Assembly: GCA_963835085.1 (NCBI GenBank)
Contig: CAWIED010000001.1
Location: 1,922,001 to 1,986,000, forward strand
Direction of reading: 5' to 3'
DNA: 64,000 bases
DNA from: JBDIAG01 sp963835085
Lineage (GTDB): Bacteria > Actinomycetota > Actinomycetes > Actinomycetales > CAWJMD01
Part shown: piece after piece, positions 49,925 through 58,344 of the stretch
Layout: the number at the start of each line of letters is the position of its first letter
Position numbering within the stretch: the first letter of the stretch is position 1
The notes under the pieces: generated by a model
Databases searched by the model: none
What the model was told of the DNA's origin: nothing
Seen by the model: only the letters and a program-made list of their open reading frames with translations
Translations under genes and position numbers: made by a program

Positions 49925-49965
49925 CGACTAACCGAACGGCTTTGACCCTAACCGGCGGTCGTATT
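49925..49965. repeat. Flanking hairpin sequence, right of module 2
   Basis: CGACTAACCGAACGGC-TTTG matches the 5' half of 7370-7400; the 3' half here has drifted so the hairpin is imperfect. Confidence 0.5.
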
Positions 49966-50006
49966 CCGCTTTACCGCGCCCGTCCACCTCGGATTGACTG
50001 AACGAC

Positions 50007-51278
50007 ATGGCCTACGTCGTCCCCGATCGTCACGACCTCCGAGTGCAACCGCTCGGCGTCACCGAGGAGGAGGCTGACCAGTTCGCCCGCGCCTTCGACC
50101 GGCACTTCCACGAGGACTCGGCACCAGAGCTGCTGCGTTCGTGGATGGCTGTCTTCGAGCCCGAGCGGATGTTCGGGCACAGAGCCAACGGGCGGTGGTT
50201 CTCCACCGCGGGGTCGATCGCGCGCCGGCTGACGGTGCCGGGCGGTCAGGTCGTGCCGGTGGCCGCGGTGACGGTGGTGACGGTGTCCCCGGTGTTCCGG
50301 CGCACTGGTCTGATGCGTGAGCTCATGCACCGGCAACTGCACGAGCTGCACCAGGCGGGCCAGGAATCGTTGGCGTATCTGTGGGCCTCGGAGTCAGCCA
50401 TCTACGGCCGCTTCGGCTACGGCCTGGCGAGTCTGAGGCAGACCATCACCGGCAATACCCACGAGCTCGAATATCGCCCCGGGGTCGACCTCGGCGACGG
50501 CTTCGTCGACGAGGTAGACCGGGACACCTTCTTGTCGGAGATACCCGGGCGCTATGCCGAGCTGGTGGCCGGTCGGCCCGGCTACCTGGAGCGGGACGAA
50601 GCCTGGTGGAACAAGATCACCCTCGACCTGCCCGAGCACCGGCGGGCTGCCGGGGCGTTGCGGTTCGCGCTGCACGTGCACCCCGAATCCGGAGTGAACG
50701 GCTACTCCTTGTTCCACGTGCGGGACGACACGCACAGCCCGCTGCCGCAGGGCACCGTCCGAGTGCGCGAGCTTGCCGGGGGCACTCCACAGGCAACCGC
50801 CAAGCTGTGGCGCTTTCTGCTCGATCTCGATCTGGTGAGCCAGGTCCACAGCGACAAGCTGGCGCTGGACGATCCACTGCATCACCTGGTGGCCAACCGC
50901 AGGGCGCTGCAGACCTGCGAGCTGGACGGCACCTATCTGCGCCTGGTGGACGTGCCGGCCAGCCTGACCCAACGCCGCTATGCCAGCGAGGCCGACGTGG
51001 TGATCGAGGTCGCCGACCCCGTGCTGGCAGCCAACTCCGATCGCTTCCGGCTCCAGGCCGGCCCAGAGGGCGCCGTGGTCACCCGGGTGTCGAGGCTGCC
51101 AGACGTCAGGCTCGACGTACGCGACCTGGCCTCGCTCTATCTCGGTGGGACGCGAGCGACAGCGTTGGCGGCAGCCGGGCTGCTACAGCTCGATGGCGCC
51201 GACCCGCAGCGCACGCTGACCCGGCTCGACCTGGCGCTGCGCGCAGACCGCGAGCCATTCTGTCCGGACGATTTCTAG
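50007..51278 (+). CDS. Eis-like GNAT acetyltransferase
   Basis: A 423-residue protein with the three-part Eis architecture: N-terminal GNAT domain (VAAVTVVTVSPVFRRTGLMRELM, with the acetyl-CoA-binding RRTGLM-type loop and YLWASESAIYGRFGYG), a second GNAT-like domain (residues about 170-290) and a C-terminal SCP2-like domain ending in the free carboxylate F-C-P-D-D-F. In mycobacteria Eis acetylates aminoglycosides and proteins. The C-terminal phenylalanine matches the catalytic carboxylate of the family. ATG at 50007; the upstream region is module 2. Confidence 0.85.
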   Translation: MAYVVPDRHDLRVQPLGVTEEEADQFARAFDRHFHEDSAPELLRSWMAVFEPERMFGHRANGRWFSTAGSIARRLTVPGGQVVPVAAVTVVTVSPVFRRTGLMRELMHRQLHELHQAGQESLAYLWASESAIYGRFGYGLASLRQTITGNTHELEYRPGVDLGDGFVDEVDRDTFLSEIPGRYAELVAGRPGYLERDEAWWNKITLDLPEHRRAAGALRFALHVHPESGVNGYSLFHVRDDTHSPLPQGTVRVRELAGGTPQATAKLWRFLLDLDLVSQVHSDKLALDDPLHHLVANRRALQTCELDGTYLRLVDVPASLTQRRYASEADVVIEVADPVLAANSDRFRLQAGPEGAVVTRVSRLPDVRLDVRDLASLYLGGTRATALAAAGLLQLDGADPQRTLTRLDLALRADREPFCPDDF

Positions 51279-51348
51279 AGGGCGTGCCGGGACATGAGCG
51301 CAGTGGTGATAAGCCGGGTGCGCCGGCCCGGCGGCCGGACGCTCGTTC

Positions 51349-52146
51349 TCAGAGCGTGACGACCATGCCTGGTTCGGCCAGGGCGAGCTCGCCGTCCCAG
51401 GTCTCCTTCGCCTCGGCGCGGGTGCGCTCGGGGTCGTTCCACGGAGGAATGTGGGTGAGCAGCAACGAACCGACTCCCGCCTCCGTGGCCACCTGACCGG
51501 CCCGCCGGCCGGTGAGGTGCACCCCGGTGAAGTCGTCGCGGCCCTCATGGAAGGCCGCCTCACACAAGAACAGGTCGGCGTCGCGTGCCGTGCGGGTCAG
51601 GCCCTCGCACACGTCACTGTCTCCGGAGTAGGCCAGCACCGCAGTGCCCGTGCCGTCCTCGCGCGGACCCTCCACCCGGATCCCGAAAGCGGGCACGGGG
51701 TGCACCACCCGGCGGGCCGTGAGCGTGAGCGGGCCCAGCTTGACGGGCAGTTCCGGGGTCCAGGCCACGATGTCGAACTCGGAGTGCATGCCGGGCACCA
51801 GTGGAAGGTCGTAGGCGCGTGCCAGCCGCTTGCCGGCGCCGGCCGGCCCAAGCAGCAGCGGCCGGCGCGGGCTCGGCCCGTCGGGGCTGTACTTGAGGTA
51901 GACGTACAGCCCGCACGCGTCGAGGCAGTGATCGGGATGCAAGTGGGTCAGCGCGATACCGTCGATCTCCTGGAGCTTGAGGTAGCGCTGCAGCGGACCG
52001 AGGGCGCCGCTGCCGAGATCGAGCAGCACCCGGTAGATGTACGGCTCACCGGCATCATCGACCCCATCGGTCTCGACGAGATAGCAGGACGCGGCACCAC
52101 GGGGGCCCGGAAACGACCCGGAGCACCCCACAACTGTCAACCTCAC
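51349..52146 (-). CDS. Metallo-beta-lactamase-fold hydrolase, Rv1339-like
   Basis: A 265-residue MBL-fold protein: LTVVGCSGSFPGP at the N-terminus, metal motif LTHLHPDHCLD (HxHxDH), SGDSDVCEGL and a late LTHIPPWND. The Mycobacterium tuberculosis relative Rv1339 acts as an atypical class II cAMP phosphodiesterase and lies beside rph, as the neighbourhood here recalls. The GTG at 52146 is chosen (MRLTVVGCSG); upstream codons to 52239 are not family-like. The function is inferred from the family. Confidence 0.8.
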   Translation of the reverse strand: MRLTVVGCSGSFPGPRGAASCYLVETDGVDDAGEPYIYRVLLDLGSGALGPLQRYLKLQEIDGIALTHLHPDHCLDACGLYVYLKYSPDGPSPRRPLLLGPAGAGKRLARAYDLPLVPGMHSEFDIVAWTPELPVKLGPLTLTARRVVHPVPAFGIRVEGPREDGTGTAVLAYSGDSDVCEGLTRTARDADLFLCEAAFHEGRDDFTGVHLTGRRAGQVATEAGVGSLLLTHIPPWNDPERTRAEAKETWDGELALAEPGMVVTL

Positions 52147-52254
52147 GAAGATCGAGCCTATGCAACGTATGACTGGGCTTCCGACCAGTTTGCAAGCGGC
52201 CTTCATCACACTTCTAAATTTTAGTCGACCCGCAAACAATTGATGCTTGATATA

Positions 52255-52938
52255 TCAATCGCCAATTGGGGGTGGCTGTCGTCGTCCTCCGCCGTCGAAG
52301 GGCAGTTCTGCGAGCAGCACTTCCGCCAGCGATTCCTGCACCCAGGTGAAGAACTCGTAGACGCGGGCCAACCATTCGGTGGCCGCGCGTTGCGCCTCAC
52401 GTTCGTCGAGGTCGGCCGGGTCATCCTCGGCCTCGTGGGCCTGCGACGCCTCGTGCTCGAGCCAGTCGTGCAATGCCTCGGCGTCGTCGTCGTTCTCGAT
52501 GCCGAGACGCTGCGCCATCACGAGTCGCACATCCGTCAGAGCCCGGAGCAGGGCCTGCGCCTCCGGCTCGGTGAAGACGGTCCGCCCTCCCCCGGACCGC
52601 TGGAAGCACCCGACCGCGGTGATGATCGCCGCTCGCTTGACCGCCCGGATGCCCGCCTCGGTGAGCCGGCGGAAGTCGGTGGCCAACTCGTCGTCGCCGC
52701 GCGTCCCGTCCGGCAGCAGCCTGGCGAGCGCGGGATCGTCCGGGGGCCGCACGACCGCTTCATCGCCCAAGCCCGCCAACCCGAGCTCGCGAGCCCATTC
52801 AGGAGTGGGCGCGGCCGCCGTCTCAGGCTCGCCGAGCATGGCGTGCAGCTCCAGCAGGAAGTGCGTGCAGACCTCGGCCTCGTTGCCGTCGAACATGGCC
52901 TCGATGCCGCGGCGGGTGCGTTTGAAGGTGCCGGCCAC
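52255..52938 (-). CDS. DUF2017 family protein
   Basis: A 227-residue, mostly helical protein: TRRGIEAMFDGNEAEVCTHFLLELHAML, then DDELATDFRRLTEAGIRAVKRAAI and a C-terminal FFTWVQESLAEVLLAELPF. This is the DUF2017 protein found directly after clpS in actinobacteria; function unknown, perhaps related to ClpS-dependent proteolysis. It starts with GTG immediately after the clpS stop codon (TAAGTG). Confidence 0.85.
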   Translation of the reverse strand: MAGTFKRTRRGIEAMFDGNEAEVCTHFLLELHAMLGEPETAAAPTPEWARELGLAGLGDEAVVRPPDDPALARLLPDGTRGDDELATDFRRLTEAGIRAVKRAAIITAVGCFQRSGGGRTVFTEPEAQALLRALTDVRLVMAQRLGIENDDDAEALHDWLEHEASQAHEAEDDPADLDEREAQRAATEWLARVYEFFTWVQESLAEVLLAELPFDGGGRRQPPPIGD

Positions 52939-53229
52939 TTACGCGTCCTGACTGAAGGTTGCCCACAGGCCATAGCCGTGCATGGCCTCGGTGTCGCGTT
53001 CCATCTCCTCGAGGGTGCCGTTCGACACCACGGCCTTGCCCTTGAGGTGCACGTCTTTCATGAGCCGCTCGGCAACCTGCCGCGAGTAGCCGAAATAGGC
53101 CTGGAACACGTAGGTGACATAGCTCATGAGATTCACCGGGTCGTTCCAGACGATGGTCACCCAAGGGCTTTCCAGACTGGTGCGCTCGGCGCCCTCCGGC
53201 TTGGTCACTTCGACCGGGGCGACACTCAC
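52939..53229 (-). CDS. clpS: ClpS adaptor for ClpAP/ClpCP proteolysis
   Basis: A 96-residue adaptor: PWVTIVWNDPVNLMSYVTYVF (the N-degron pocket region with Asn-Asp) and GYSRQVAERLMKDVHLKGKAVVSNGTLEEME, as in ClpS. It delivers proteins with bulky N-terminal residues to the Clp protease. The start is taken as the GTG at 53229 (MSVAPVEVTK). Divergent from pncB; operon with the DUF2017 gene. Confidence 0.92.
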   Translation of the reverse strand: MSVAPVEVTKPEGAERTSLESPWVTIVWNDPVNLMSYVTYVFQAYFGYSRQVAERLMKDVHLKGKAVVSNGTLEEMERDTEAMHGYGLWATFSQDA

Positions 53230-53300
53230 GAGGCCCAACTCTACTGAGATCGGTGCCCGGCCCGTCAGCCCTGCGGGGGTGCGGGCTCTACGCTGCCGAT

Positions 53301-54644
53301 ATGACCGCGGGCTCCACGACGGCACTGCTCACCGACAAGTACGAACTGACGATGATCCAGGCTGCCTTGCGCTCCGGCGCGGCACACCGGCGCAGCGTCT
53401 TCGAGGTATTCGCCCGGCGATTGCCGGAGGGGCGTCGCTACGGCGTGATGGCCGGCACCGGACGCTTGCTGGAGGAGCTGGCCGACTTCCGCTTCGACCC
53501 CGACGACCTCGCCTGGTTGCGCAGCGCCAAGGCGGTGGACGATGACACCCTGCGATGGTTGGCCGACTACCGGTTCACGGGCTCGCTGTGGGGCTACGCC
53601 GAGGGTGAGTGCTACTTCCCCGGATCGCCGGTGCTGATCCTCGAAGGCACGTTCGCCGAAGCAGTGATTCTGGAGACGCTGGCACTGTCGATCCTCAACC
53701 ACGACTGCGCCATCGCCTCGGCTGCGTCGCGGATGACGTTCGCGGCCGGATCGCGGCCGTGTCTGGAGATGGGCTCGCGGCGCACCCACGAAGAGGCCGC
53801 CGTGGCCGCGGCGCGCGCGGCGGTGATCGCCGGCTTCTCGGGCACCTCGAACCTCGAGGCCGGACGCCGGTACGGCCTTGCGACCATCGGCACGGCGGCG
53901 CACTCCTTCACCCTGCTGCACGACGACGAGCGCACCGCGTTCGCGGCGCAGGTGGCCAGCCTCGGCACCGGGACGACGCTGCTGGTGGACACCTACGACG
54001 TGACCACCGGAGTGGCCACCGCCGTCGACGTGGCGGGCCCCGGGCTGGGGGCCGTCCGGCTCGATTCGGGAGACCTGCTCGCACAGGCGCGCCAGGTGCG
54101 AGCCCAGCTCGACTCCCTAGGTGCCACCGAGACGAAGATCGTGGTCACCTCCGACCTCGACGAGCACGCCATCGCCGCGCTGGCGGCCGGGCCGGTGGAC
54201 TCCTACGGCGTCGGCACATCGCTCGTCACCGGCAGCGGCGCACCCACTGCGGGCATGGTCTACAAGCTCGTGGCCCGCGAGGGAACCGACGGTGAGCTGG
54301 TGTCGGTGGCCAAGGCGTCGTTGAACAAGACGAGCGTGGGCGGACGCAAGTATGCGCTGCGCCGGCGCTCGAACGGCGTGGCCACGACGGAGATCGTGGG
54401 GATCGGGCACCGGCCGCTCGACGACGGGGACGACCGCGAACTGCTGGTGCAGCTGGTAGATCACGGCGAGACCGACCACCGCTGGACCGGGCGCGCCGGG
54501 GTGCTCGCCGCAGTGGATCGGCACACCACGTCGCGCGCCGAGCTGCCTGCCAAGGCGCACCAGTTGCAGCGCGGCGAGCCCTGCATCCCGACCGAGTACG
54601 AGGTGGCATCCGAGCGCGAGACAGCACAGGATCACGCGTCATGA
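53301..54644 (+). CDS. pncB: Nicotinate phosphoribosyltransferase
   Basis: A 447-residue NAPRTase: TDKYELTMIQAALRSGAAHRRSVFEVFARRLPEGR at the N-terminus, FSGTSNLEAGRRYGLATIGTAAHSF (with the His phosphorylated in the ATP-coupled cycle) and VRLDSGDLLAQARQVR. It converts nicotinate and PRPP to nicotinate mononucleotide for NAD recycling. ATG at 53301 (MTAGSTTALLTD). It overlaps pncA by 4 bp, joining the two consecutive steps nicotinamide to nicotinate to NaMN. Confidence 0.93.
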   Translation: MTAGSTTALLTDKYELTMIQAALRSGAAHRRSVFEVFARRLPEGRRYGVMAGTGRLLEELADFRFDPDDLAWLRSAKAVDDDTLRWLADYRFTGSLWGYAEGECYFPGSPVLILEGTFAEAVILETLALSILNHDCAIASAASRMTFAAGSRPCLEMGSRRTHEEAAVAAARAAVIAGFSGTSNLEAGRRYGLATIGTAAHSFTLLHDDERTAFAAQVASLGTGTTLLVDTYDVTTGVATAVDVAGPGLGAVRLDSGDLLAQARQVRAQLDSLGATETKIVVTSDLDEHAIAALAAGPVDSYGVGTSLVTGSGAPTAGMVYKLVAREGTDGELVSVAKASLNKTSVGGRKYALRRRSNGVATTEIVGIGHRPLDDGDDRELLVQLVDHGETDHRWTGRAGVLAAVDRHTTSRAELPAKAHQLQRGEPCIPTEYEVASERETAQDHAS

Positions 54645-55219
54645 CCAAGGCTTTGATCGTCGTCGATGTGCAGAACGACTTCTGCGAGGGAGGTTCGCTG
54701 GCGGTCGTCGGCGGGGCCGGCGTGGCGGCGGCCATCTCGTCGTATGTCGCCTCGGCTGAGGGTGAGTACGCGGCCGTGGTGGGCACCCTCGACTCGCATG
54801 TCGACCCGGGCGATCACTTTTCCGACCAGCCGAACTACAGCACCACCTGGCCGCGGCATTGCCAGGTGGGCACGCAGGGCGCCAACACTCATCCCGATCT
54901 CGACGTGTCGGGCATCGAGGAGTGGTTTCTCAAGGGGGCTCATTCAGCCGCCTACTCGGGGTTCGAGGGCCAGACCGCCGACGGCGTGGGGCTGGCCGAG
55001 TGGCTGCGCCGGCGTGGGGTGGACGCGGTGGACGTGGTGGGCATCGCCACTGATCACTGCGTGCGGGCCACCGCGTTGGACGCCGCTCGCGAGGACTTTG
55101 CCACCACCGTGCTGTTGGGGCTCACCGCCGCGGTGGCTGAGAGCACTCTGGCCAGCACGTTGACCGAGTTGAGGTCGGCCGGGGTGCGGTTGGTCGGCTC
55201 GGTGGGCGGCGGGGCCTAG
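54641..55219 (+). CDS. pncA: Nicotinamidase
   Basis: A 192-residue isochorismatase-fold amidase with the catalytic triad in place: Asp in VVDVQNDF, Lys in WFLKGAHS and Cys in ATDHCVRATALDA. His residues in TLDSHVDPGDHF bind the metal. It deamidates nicotinamide to nicotinate, the substrate of PncB encoded just upstream with a 4-bp overlap. The same enzyme type activates pyrazinamide in mycobacteria. Confidence 0.93.
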   Translation: MTKALIVVDVQNDFCEGGSLAVVGGAGVAAAISSYVASAEGEYAAVVGTLDSHVDPGDHFSDQPNYSTTWPRHCQVGTQGANTHPDLDVSGIEEWFLKGAHSAAYSGFEGQTADGVGLAEWLRRRGVDAVDVVGIATDHCVRATALDAAREDFATTVLLGLTAAVAESTLASTLTELRSAGVRLVGSVGGGA

Positions 55220-55238
55220 CGAGCGCTGCTGCACGGCC

Positions 55239-55898
55239 TCAGACGGGCCACGTCTCCTGGCGGTGGGCGGCGTCGAAGAACATCCACTCGTAGCGGCAGG
55301 CGGTGAGAAAGGCCTGCAGCATCCGAGCCCGGACGGCCTCGCCCGCCCGGTCGGCGGCCTCGTCAACGAGCTGCCGGGCGCGGGCGGTCGACTCGGCGAA
55401 CGCGGGGTCGGCATAGGTGGCGATCCAGTCGCCGTACGGGTGGGCGGCCAGGCCCGCGTCTGTGGCCTGGGCGAGGGCGAGCAACCGCTCACCTGCATCT
55501 GCGTACAGCCAGAAGCAGGGCAGCAGGGCGGCCGCGGCGACCGGGTAGCCACCGGTCACCGCCTGGGCAAGCAGGTACGACGTGTAGGCGGTGGTGGTGG
55601 GCGAGGCGGTGTGCCGGCTCAGGTCATGCACATGCCTGCCGTGCAGGCCCTGCTCCACCACCAGCGCGCCGCGGGCCGACTCCACCCAGAACTGGGCTTC
55701 GGCGCTGCTGGGAGCACCGGTGGCGGCAAGGGCTAGGGCCTTGCCGTACTGGTCGAGGTAGAAGGTGTCCTGCGCCAGATAGCCGACGAAGACCTCCCGG
55801 TCGAGGGTGCCGGCGCCGAGCTCGGTGACGAAGGGCATCGTCTCCACGGCTGCCCGGATCTCGGCTGCCTGCTGCCAGGCGTGGTCGCTGAAGGTCAT
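55239..55898 (-). CDS. tenA: TenA/Thi-4 family thiaminase II (aminopyrimidine salvage)
   Basis: A 219-residue all-helical protein: FVTELGAGTLDREVFVGYLAQDTFYLDQYGKALALA, the conserved ALLPCFWLYADAGERL (catalytic Cys region) and YGDWIATYADPAF. TenA hydrolyses damaged thiamin pyrimidines back to HMP. The start at 55898 overlaps the thiED stop by 4 bp; it is the last gene of the thiM-thiED-tenA salvage operon. Confidence 0.9.
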   Translation of the reverse strand: MTFSDHAWQQAAEIRAAVETMPFVTELGAGTLDREVFVGYLAQDTFYLDQYGKALALAATGAPSSAEAQFWVESARGALVVEQGLHGRHVHDLSRHTASPTTTAYTSYLLAQAVTGGYPVAAAALLPCFWLYADAGERLLALAQATDAGLAAHPYGDWIATYADPAFAESTARARQLVDEAADRAGEAVRARMLQAFLTACRYEWMFFDAAHRQETWPV

Positions 55899-57376
55899 GA
55901 GACATCTCCGTGTGTGGGCCAGAGGGCGTGGAAGTGATGCACCGGGCCGTGGCCGTGCCCGATCTGGAGCTGGTCGGCGGCCCGAAGGGCGTCCGTGAGC
56001 CAGCGCTTGGCGTCGGTGACCGCGTCGAGCCAGGTGAGGCGTTGGGGGGCCAGGGCCGCGATGGCCGACGACAACGAGCACCCCGTGCCGTGAGTGTTCA
56101 CGGTGTGCACGCGAGGCGCGGCCAGCTCATGTTCGCCGACGCTGTCGACGAACAGGTCGATTGCCTGCTCACCCTCGAGATGGCCGCCCTTGAGCAGCAC
56201 TCGCTGGGCGCCGGCGTCGCGCAACAGCTGCGCCTGCCGGCGCATCTGGTGCAGTGTGGACGCCACGGGTGTGCCCGTGAGCAGGGCGGCCTCCCCGAGG
56301 TTCGGGGTGATGACGTCGGCCAGTGGGAGCAGCCGTCGCAGGGCGTCGAGGGCGTCGTCGTCCAGCAGTCGATCGCCGCTGGTGGCCACCATCACCGGGT
56401 CGATGACGAGCCTGGGCTGCGGTCTTTCGGTCAGCTTGACCCGAACTGTGTCGGCCAGCTCGGCGCTGGCCAGCATGCCGATCTTGACCGCGTCGATGCG
56501 CACGTCGTCGAGGAGGGTGTCGAGCTGCAGGGCGACGAAGTCGGCGGGGACGACGTGGATCCCGGTGACGCCCACGGTGTTCTGTGCAGTAAGTGCCGTG
56601 ATGACGCTGGTACCGAAGGCGCCCAGCGCGGAGAAGCTCTTGAGGTCGGCCTGAATGCCGGCTCCCCCGCTGGGGTCGCTGCCCGCGATCGTCAGGGCCA
56701 CCGGCGGCCGGCCGGGGCTCACGGCGCCCGCCCAGGCCTCGAACAGGGCCCGCGCGGCGGCGGTGACGTCGGGCCGGCCGCACAGCGCGCTGACCACGGC
56801 CACACCTGCCATCCCGGTGCCACGGATGGCCGGCAGGTCGTCGACCGTGATGCCGCCGATCGCCACACAGGGCCACGGGCTGCGCCGGGCCAGCCTCGAG
56901 AGCAGTTCGAGACCGCCGGCCGGCGGGTGATCGGGCTTGGTCGCGGTGGCCCGGAAGGCCCCCACTCCGATGTAGTCGAGCAGGGGATGACCCGCGTCCC
57001 GCGTGCTGCGCTCAGCCGCCGCGAGTTGCTCCTCAGTGGCGGCAGACAGCCCGAGGATGCGCTCCGGGCCGAGCACCGCACGCGCGCTGACGATGTCGAG
57101 ATCGCCCTGGCCAACGTGGGCGCCGGCGGCTCCGATGGCCTCGACCAGGTGCACCCGGTCGTTGATCAGCAACGGCACCCCGGTGCCCGCCATCGCATCC
57201 GCCAGCTCACGGCCCATTCGCACGAACTCGTCGTCGGACGCGTCGGGGTCACGCAGCTGGACGGCCGTGACTCCGCCGGCGATCGCCTGCCGGACCGTCT
57301 GGACGACACCGCGCGGGCCGCCGCACTGGGCGGTGTCGGTGACCAGGTACAGCGAGAGGTCGATCGCGCGGCTCAT
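55895..57376 (-). CDS. thiED: Fused thiamin phosphate synthase / HMP-P kinase (ThiE-ThiD)
   Basis: A 493-residue fusion. Residues 1-215 are ThiE (LYLVTDTAQCGGPRGVVQTVRQAIAGGVTAVQLRD; YIGVGAFRATATKPD; VAIGGI) and from about 225 ThiD (PVALTIAGSDPSGGAGIQADLKSFSALG; KIGMLAS; VIDPVMVATSGDRLL; NTHGTGCSLSSAIAAL). It phosphorylates HMP-P and joins HMP-PP with THZ-P to make thiamin phosphate. The start at 57376 (MSRAIDLS) overlaps thiM by 4 bp; apparent upstream codons in this frame belong to thiM read out of frame. Confidence 0.92.
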   Translation of the reverse strand: MSRAIDLSLYLVTDTAQCGGPRGVVQTVRQAIAGGVTAVQLRDPDASDDEFVRMGRELADAMAGTGVPLLINDRVHLVEAIGAAGAHVGQGDLDIVSARAVLGPERILGLSAATEEQLAAAERSTRDAGHPLLDYIGVGAFRATATKPDHPPAGGLELLSRLARRSPWPCVAIGGITVDDLPAIRGTGMAGVAVVSALCGRPDVTAAARALFEAWAGAVSPGRPPVALTIAGSDPSGGAGIQADLKSFSALGAFGTSVITALTAQNTVGVTGIHVVPADFVALQLDTLLDDVRIDAVKIGMLASAELADTVRVKLTERPQPRLVIDPVMVATSGDRLLDDDALDALRRLLPLADVITPNLGEAALLTGTPVASTLHQMRRQAQLLRDAGAQRVLLKGGHLEGEQAIDLFVDSVGEHELAAPRVHTVNTHGTGCSLSSAIAALAPQRLTWLDAVTDAKRWLTDALRAADQLQIGHGHGPVHHFHALWPTHGDVS

Positions 57377-58221
57377 GACCTGACAGGCTGGTGGCTGGTC
57401 AATCGGGTGAGGCGTTCCAGGTCGGCCGCGGTGACCCCGGCCAGCGCGTCGAGCAGATGGACGGCGAACGTGCCCACCTGGCCGGCGGCGTGTCCGCCAT
57501 AGGCCTCGACCGTGCGCGCCGCAGCCAGATCTGCCGCCACCGTGAGGTGTGCCGTGGCCGCGGCGGCCGCGACAGTGGGATCGTCCTCCACTCCCGCGTA
57601 AGCGGCCATCAGCGCCCCGAGCGCGCACCCGACCGCAGTGACCTTGGTGAGCCAGACGTGACCGTTGGCCAACTCATGGCGCGATGCGGCACCCACGATC
57701 TGGTCGACCGGGCCGCTGATGGCGATCGTGCAGGAGTGCCGGCTCACGAGGTCGGCCGCTTCATCGAGCACCGACTCCGGAGCGCTCGTGCTGTCGACGC
57801 CGCGGCCGCCGGCACCGCCGGCCAGCCCGGAAATCTCCGACGCGTTGCCCCGGATGATCGCGGGCGACGACGTGGCCAGCAGCTCGTGGGCCAGCTCGGT
57901 GCGCCAAGGCAGGGCACCTACCGCCACAGGGTCGAGCACCCAGGGAGTGCCGGCCTGTCCTGCGGCGGCGACGGCCAGCCGCATGGCCTCGGCCGAGTCG
58001 TTGGTCGGGGTACCGAGGTTGACCAGCACCCCGTCGGCGAACCCCGCGAAGACCCCCGCCTCGTGCGGGTTGTCGACCATCGCAGGGGCGGCGCCGGCGG
58101 CCAGCAGCACGTTGGCCGTCCAGTTGGTGGCCACGGAGTTGGTGAGGCACTGCACGAGCGGGGAACGCTCGTGGAGCAGGGTCAGACTCTGCCCGAGACG
58201 GGCTGGATCGAGGAGCGACAT
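57373..58221 (-). CDS. thiM: Hydroxyethylthiazole kinase
   Basis: A 282-residue kinase: RSPLVQCLTNSVATNWTANVLLAAGAAPAMVDNPHEAG at the N-terminus, the IIRGNASEISGLAGG motif and TKVTAVGCALGALMAAYAG (the catalytic Cys/Gly loop). It phosphorylates 5-(hydroxyethyl)-4-methylthiazole for salvage. The start at 58221 has AAGGA upstream. First gene of the operon. No TPP-riboswitch motifs are visible in the 66 bp between it and the helicase terminator. Confidence 0.92.
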   Translation of the reverse strand: MSLLDPARLGQSLTLLHERSPLVQCLTNSVATNWTANVLLAAGAAPAMVDNPHEAGVFAGFADGVLVNLGTPTNDSAEAMRLAVAAAGQAGTPWVLDPVAVGALPWRTELAHELLATSSPAIIRGNASEISGLAGGAGGRGVDSTSAPESVLDEAADLVSRHSCTIAISGPVDQIVGAASRHELANGHVWLTKVTAVGCALGALMAAYAGVEDDPTVAAAAATAHLTVAADLAAARTVEAYGGHAAGQVGTFAVHLLDALAGVTAADLERLTRLTSHQPVRS

Positions 58222-58286
58222 CGACGTCCTTCGCGGTTGTGAGCGCATGGCGAAACGCGTCGAACCTATCGCGCGGGAGTGCTCGT

Positions 58287-58310
58287 CAGCCGCGGGACGT
58301 CCCGCGGCTG
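58287..58310 (-). terminator. Terminator of the helicase gene
   Basis: CAGCCGCGGGAC-GTCCCGCGGCTG: a perfect 24-bp palindrome 35 bp after the helicase stop at 58345, between it and the thiM promoter region. Confidence 0.65.
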
Positions 58311-58344
58311 GTGACGTGTTTCCTGCCTACTCGGAGGGCGTGAC

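Noticed and set aside
55910..57502. 530-codon + strand frame opposite thiED
   Set aside because: Antisense shadow; the opposite strand carries a complete ThiE-ThiD enzyme.
58222..58344. TPP riboswitch upstream of thiM
   Set aside because: CTGAGA and the other THI-box blocks are not found on the transcribed strand.
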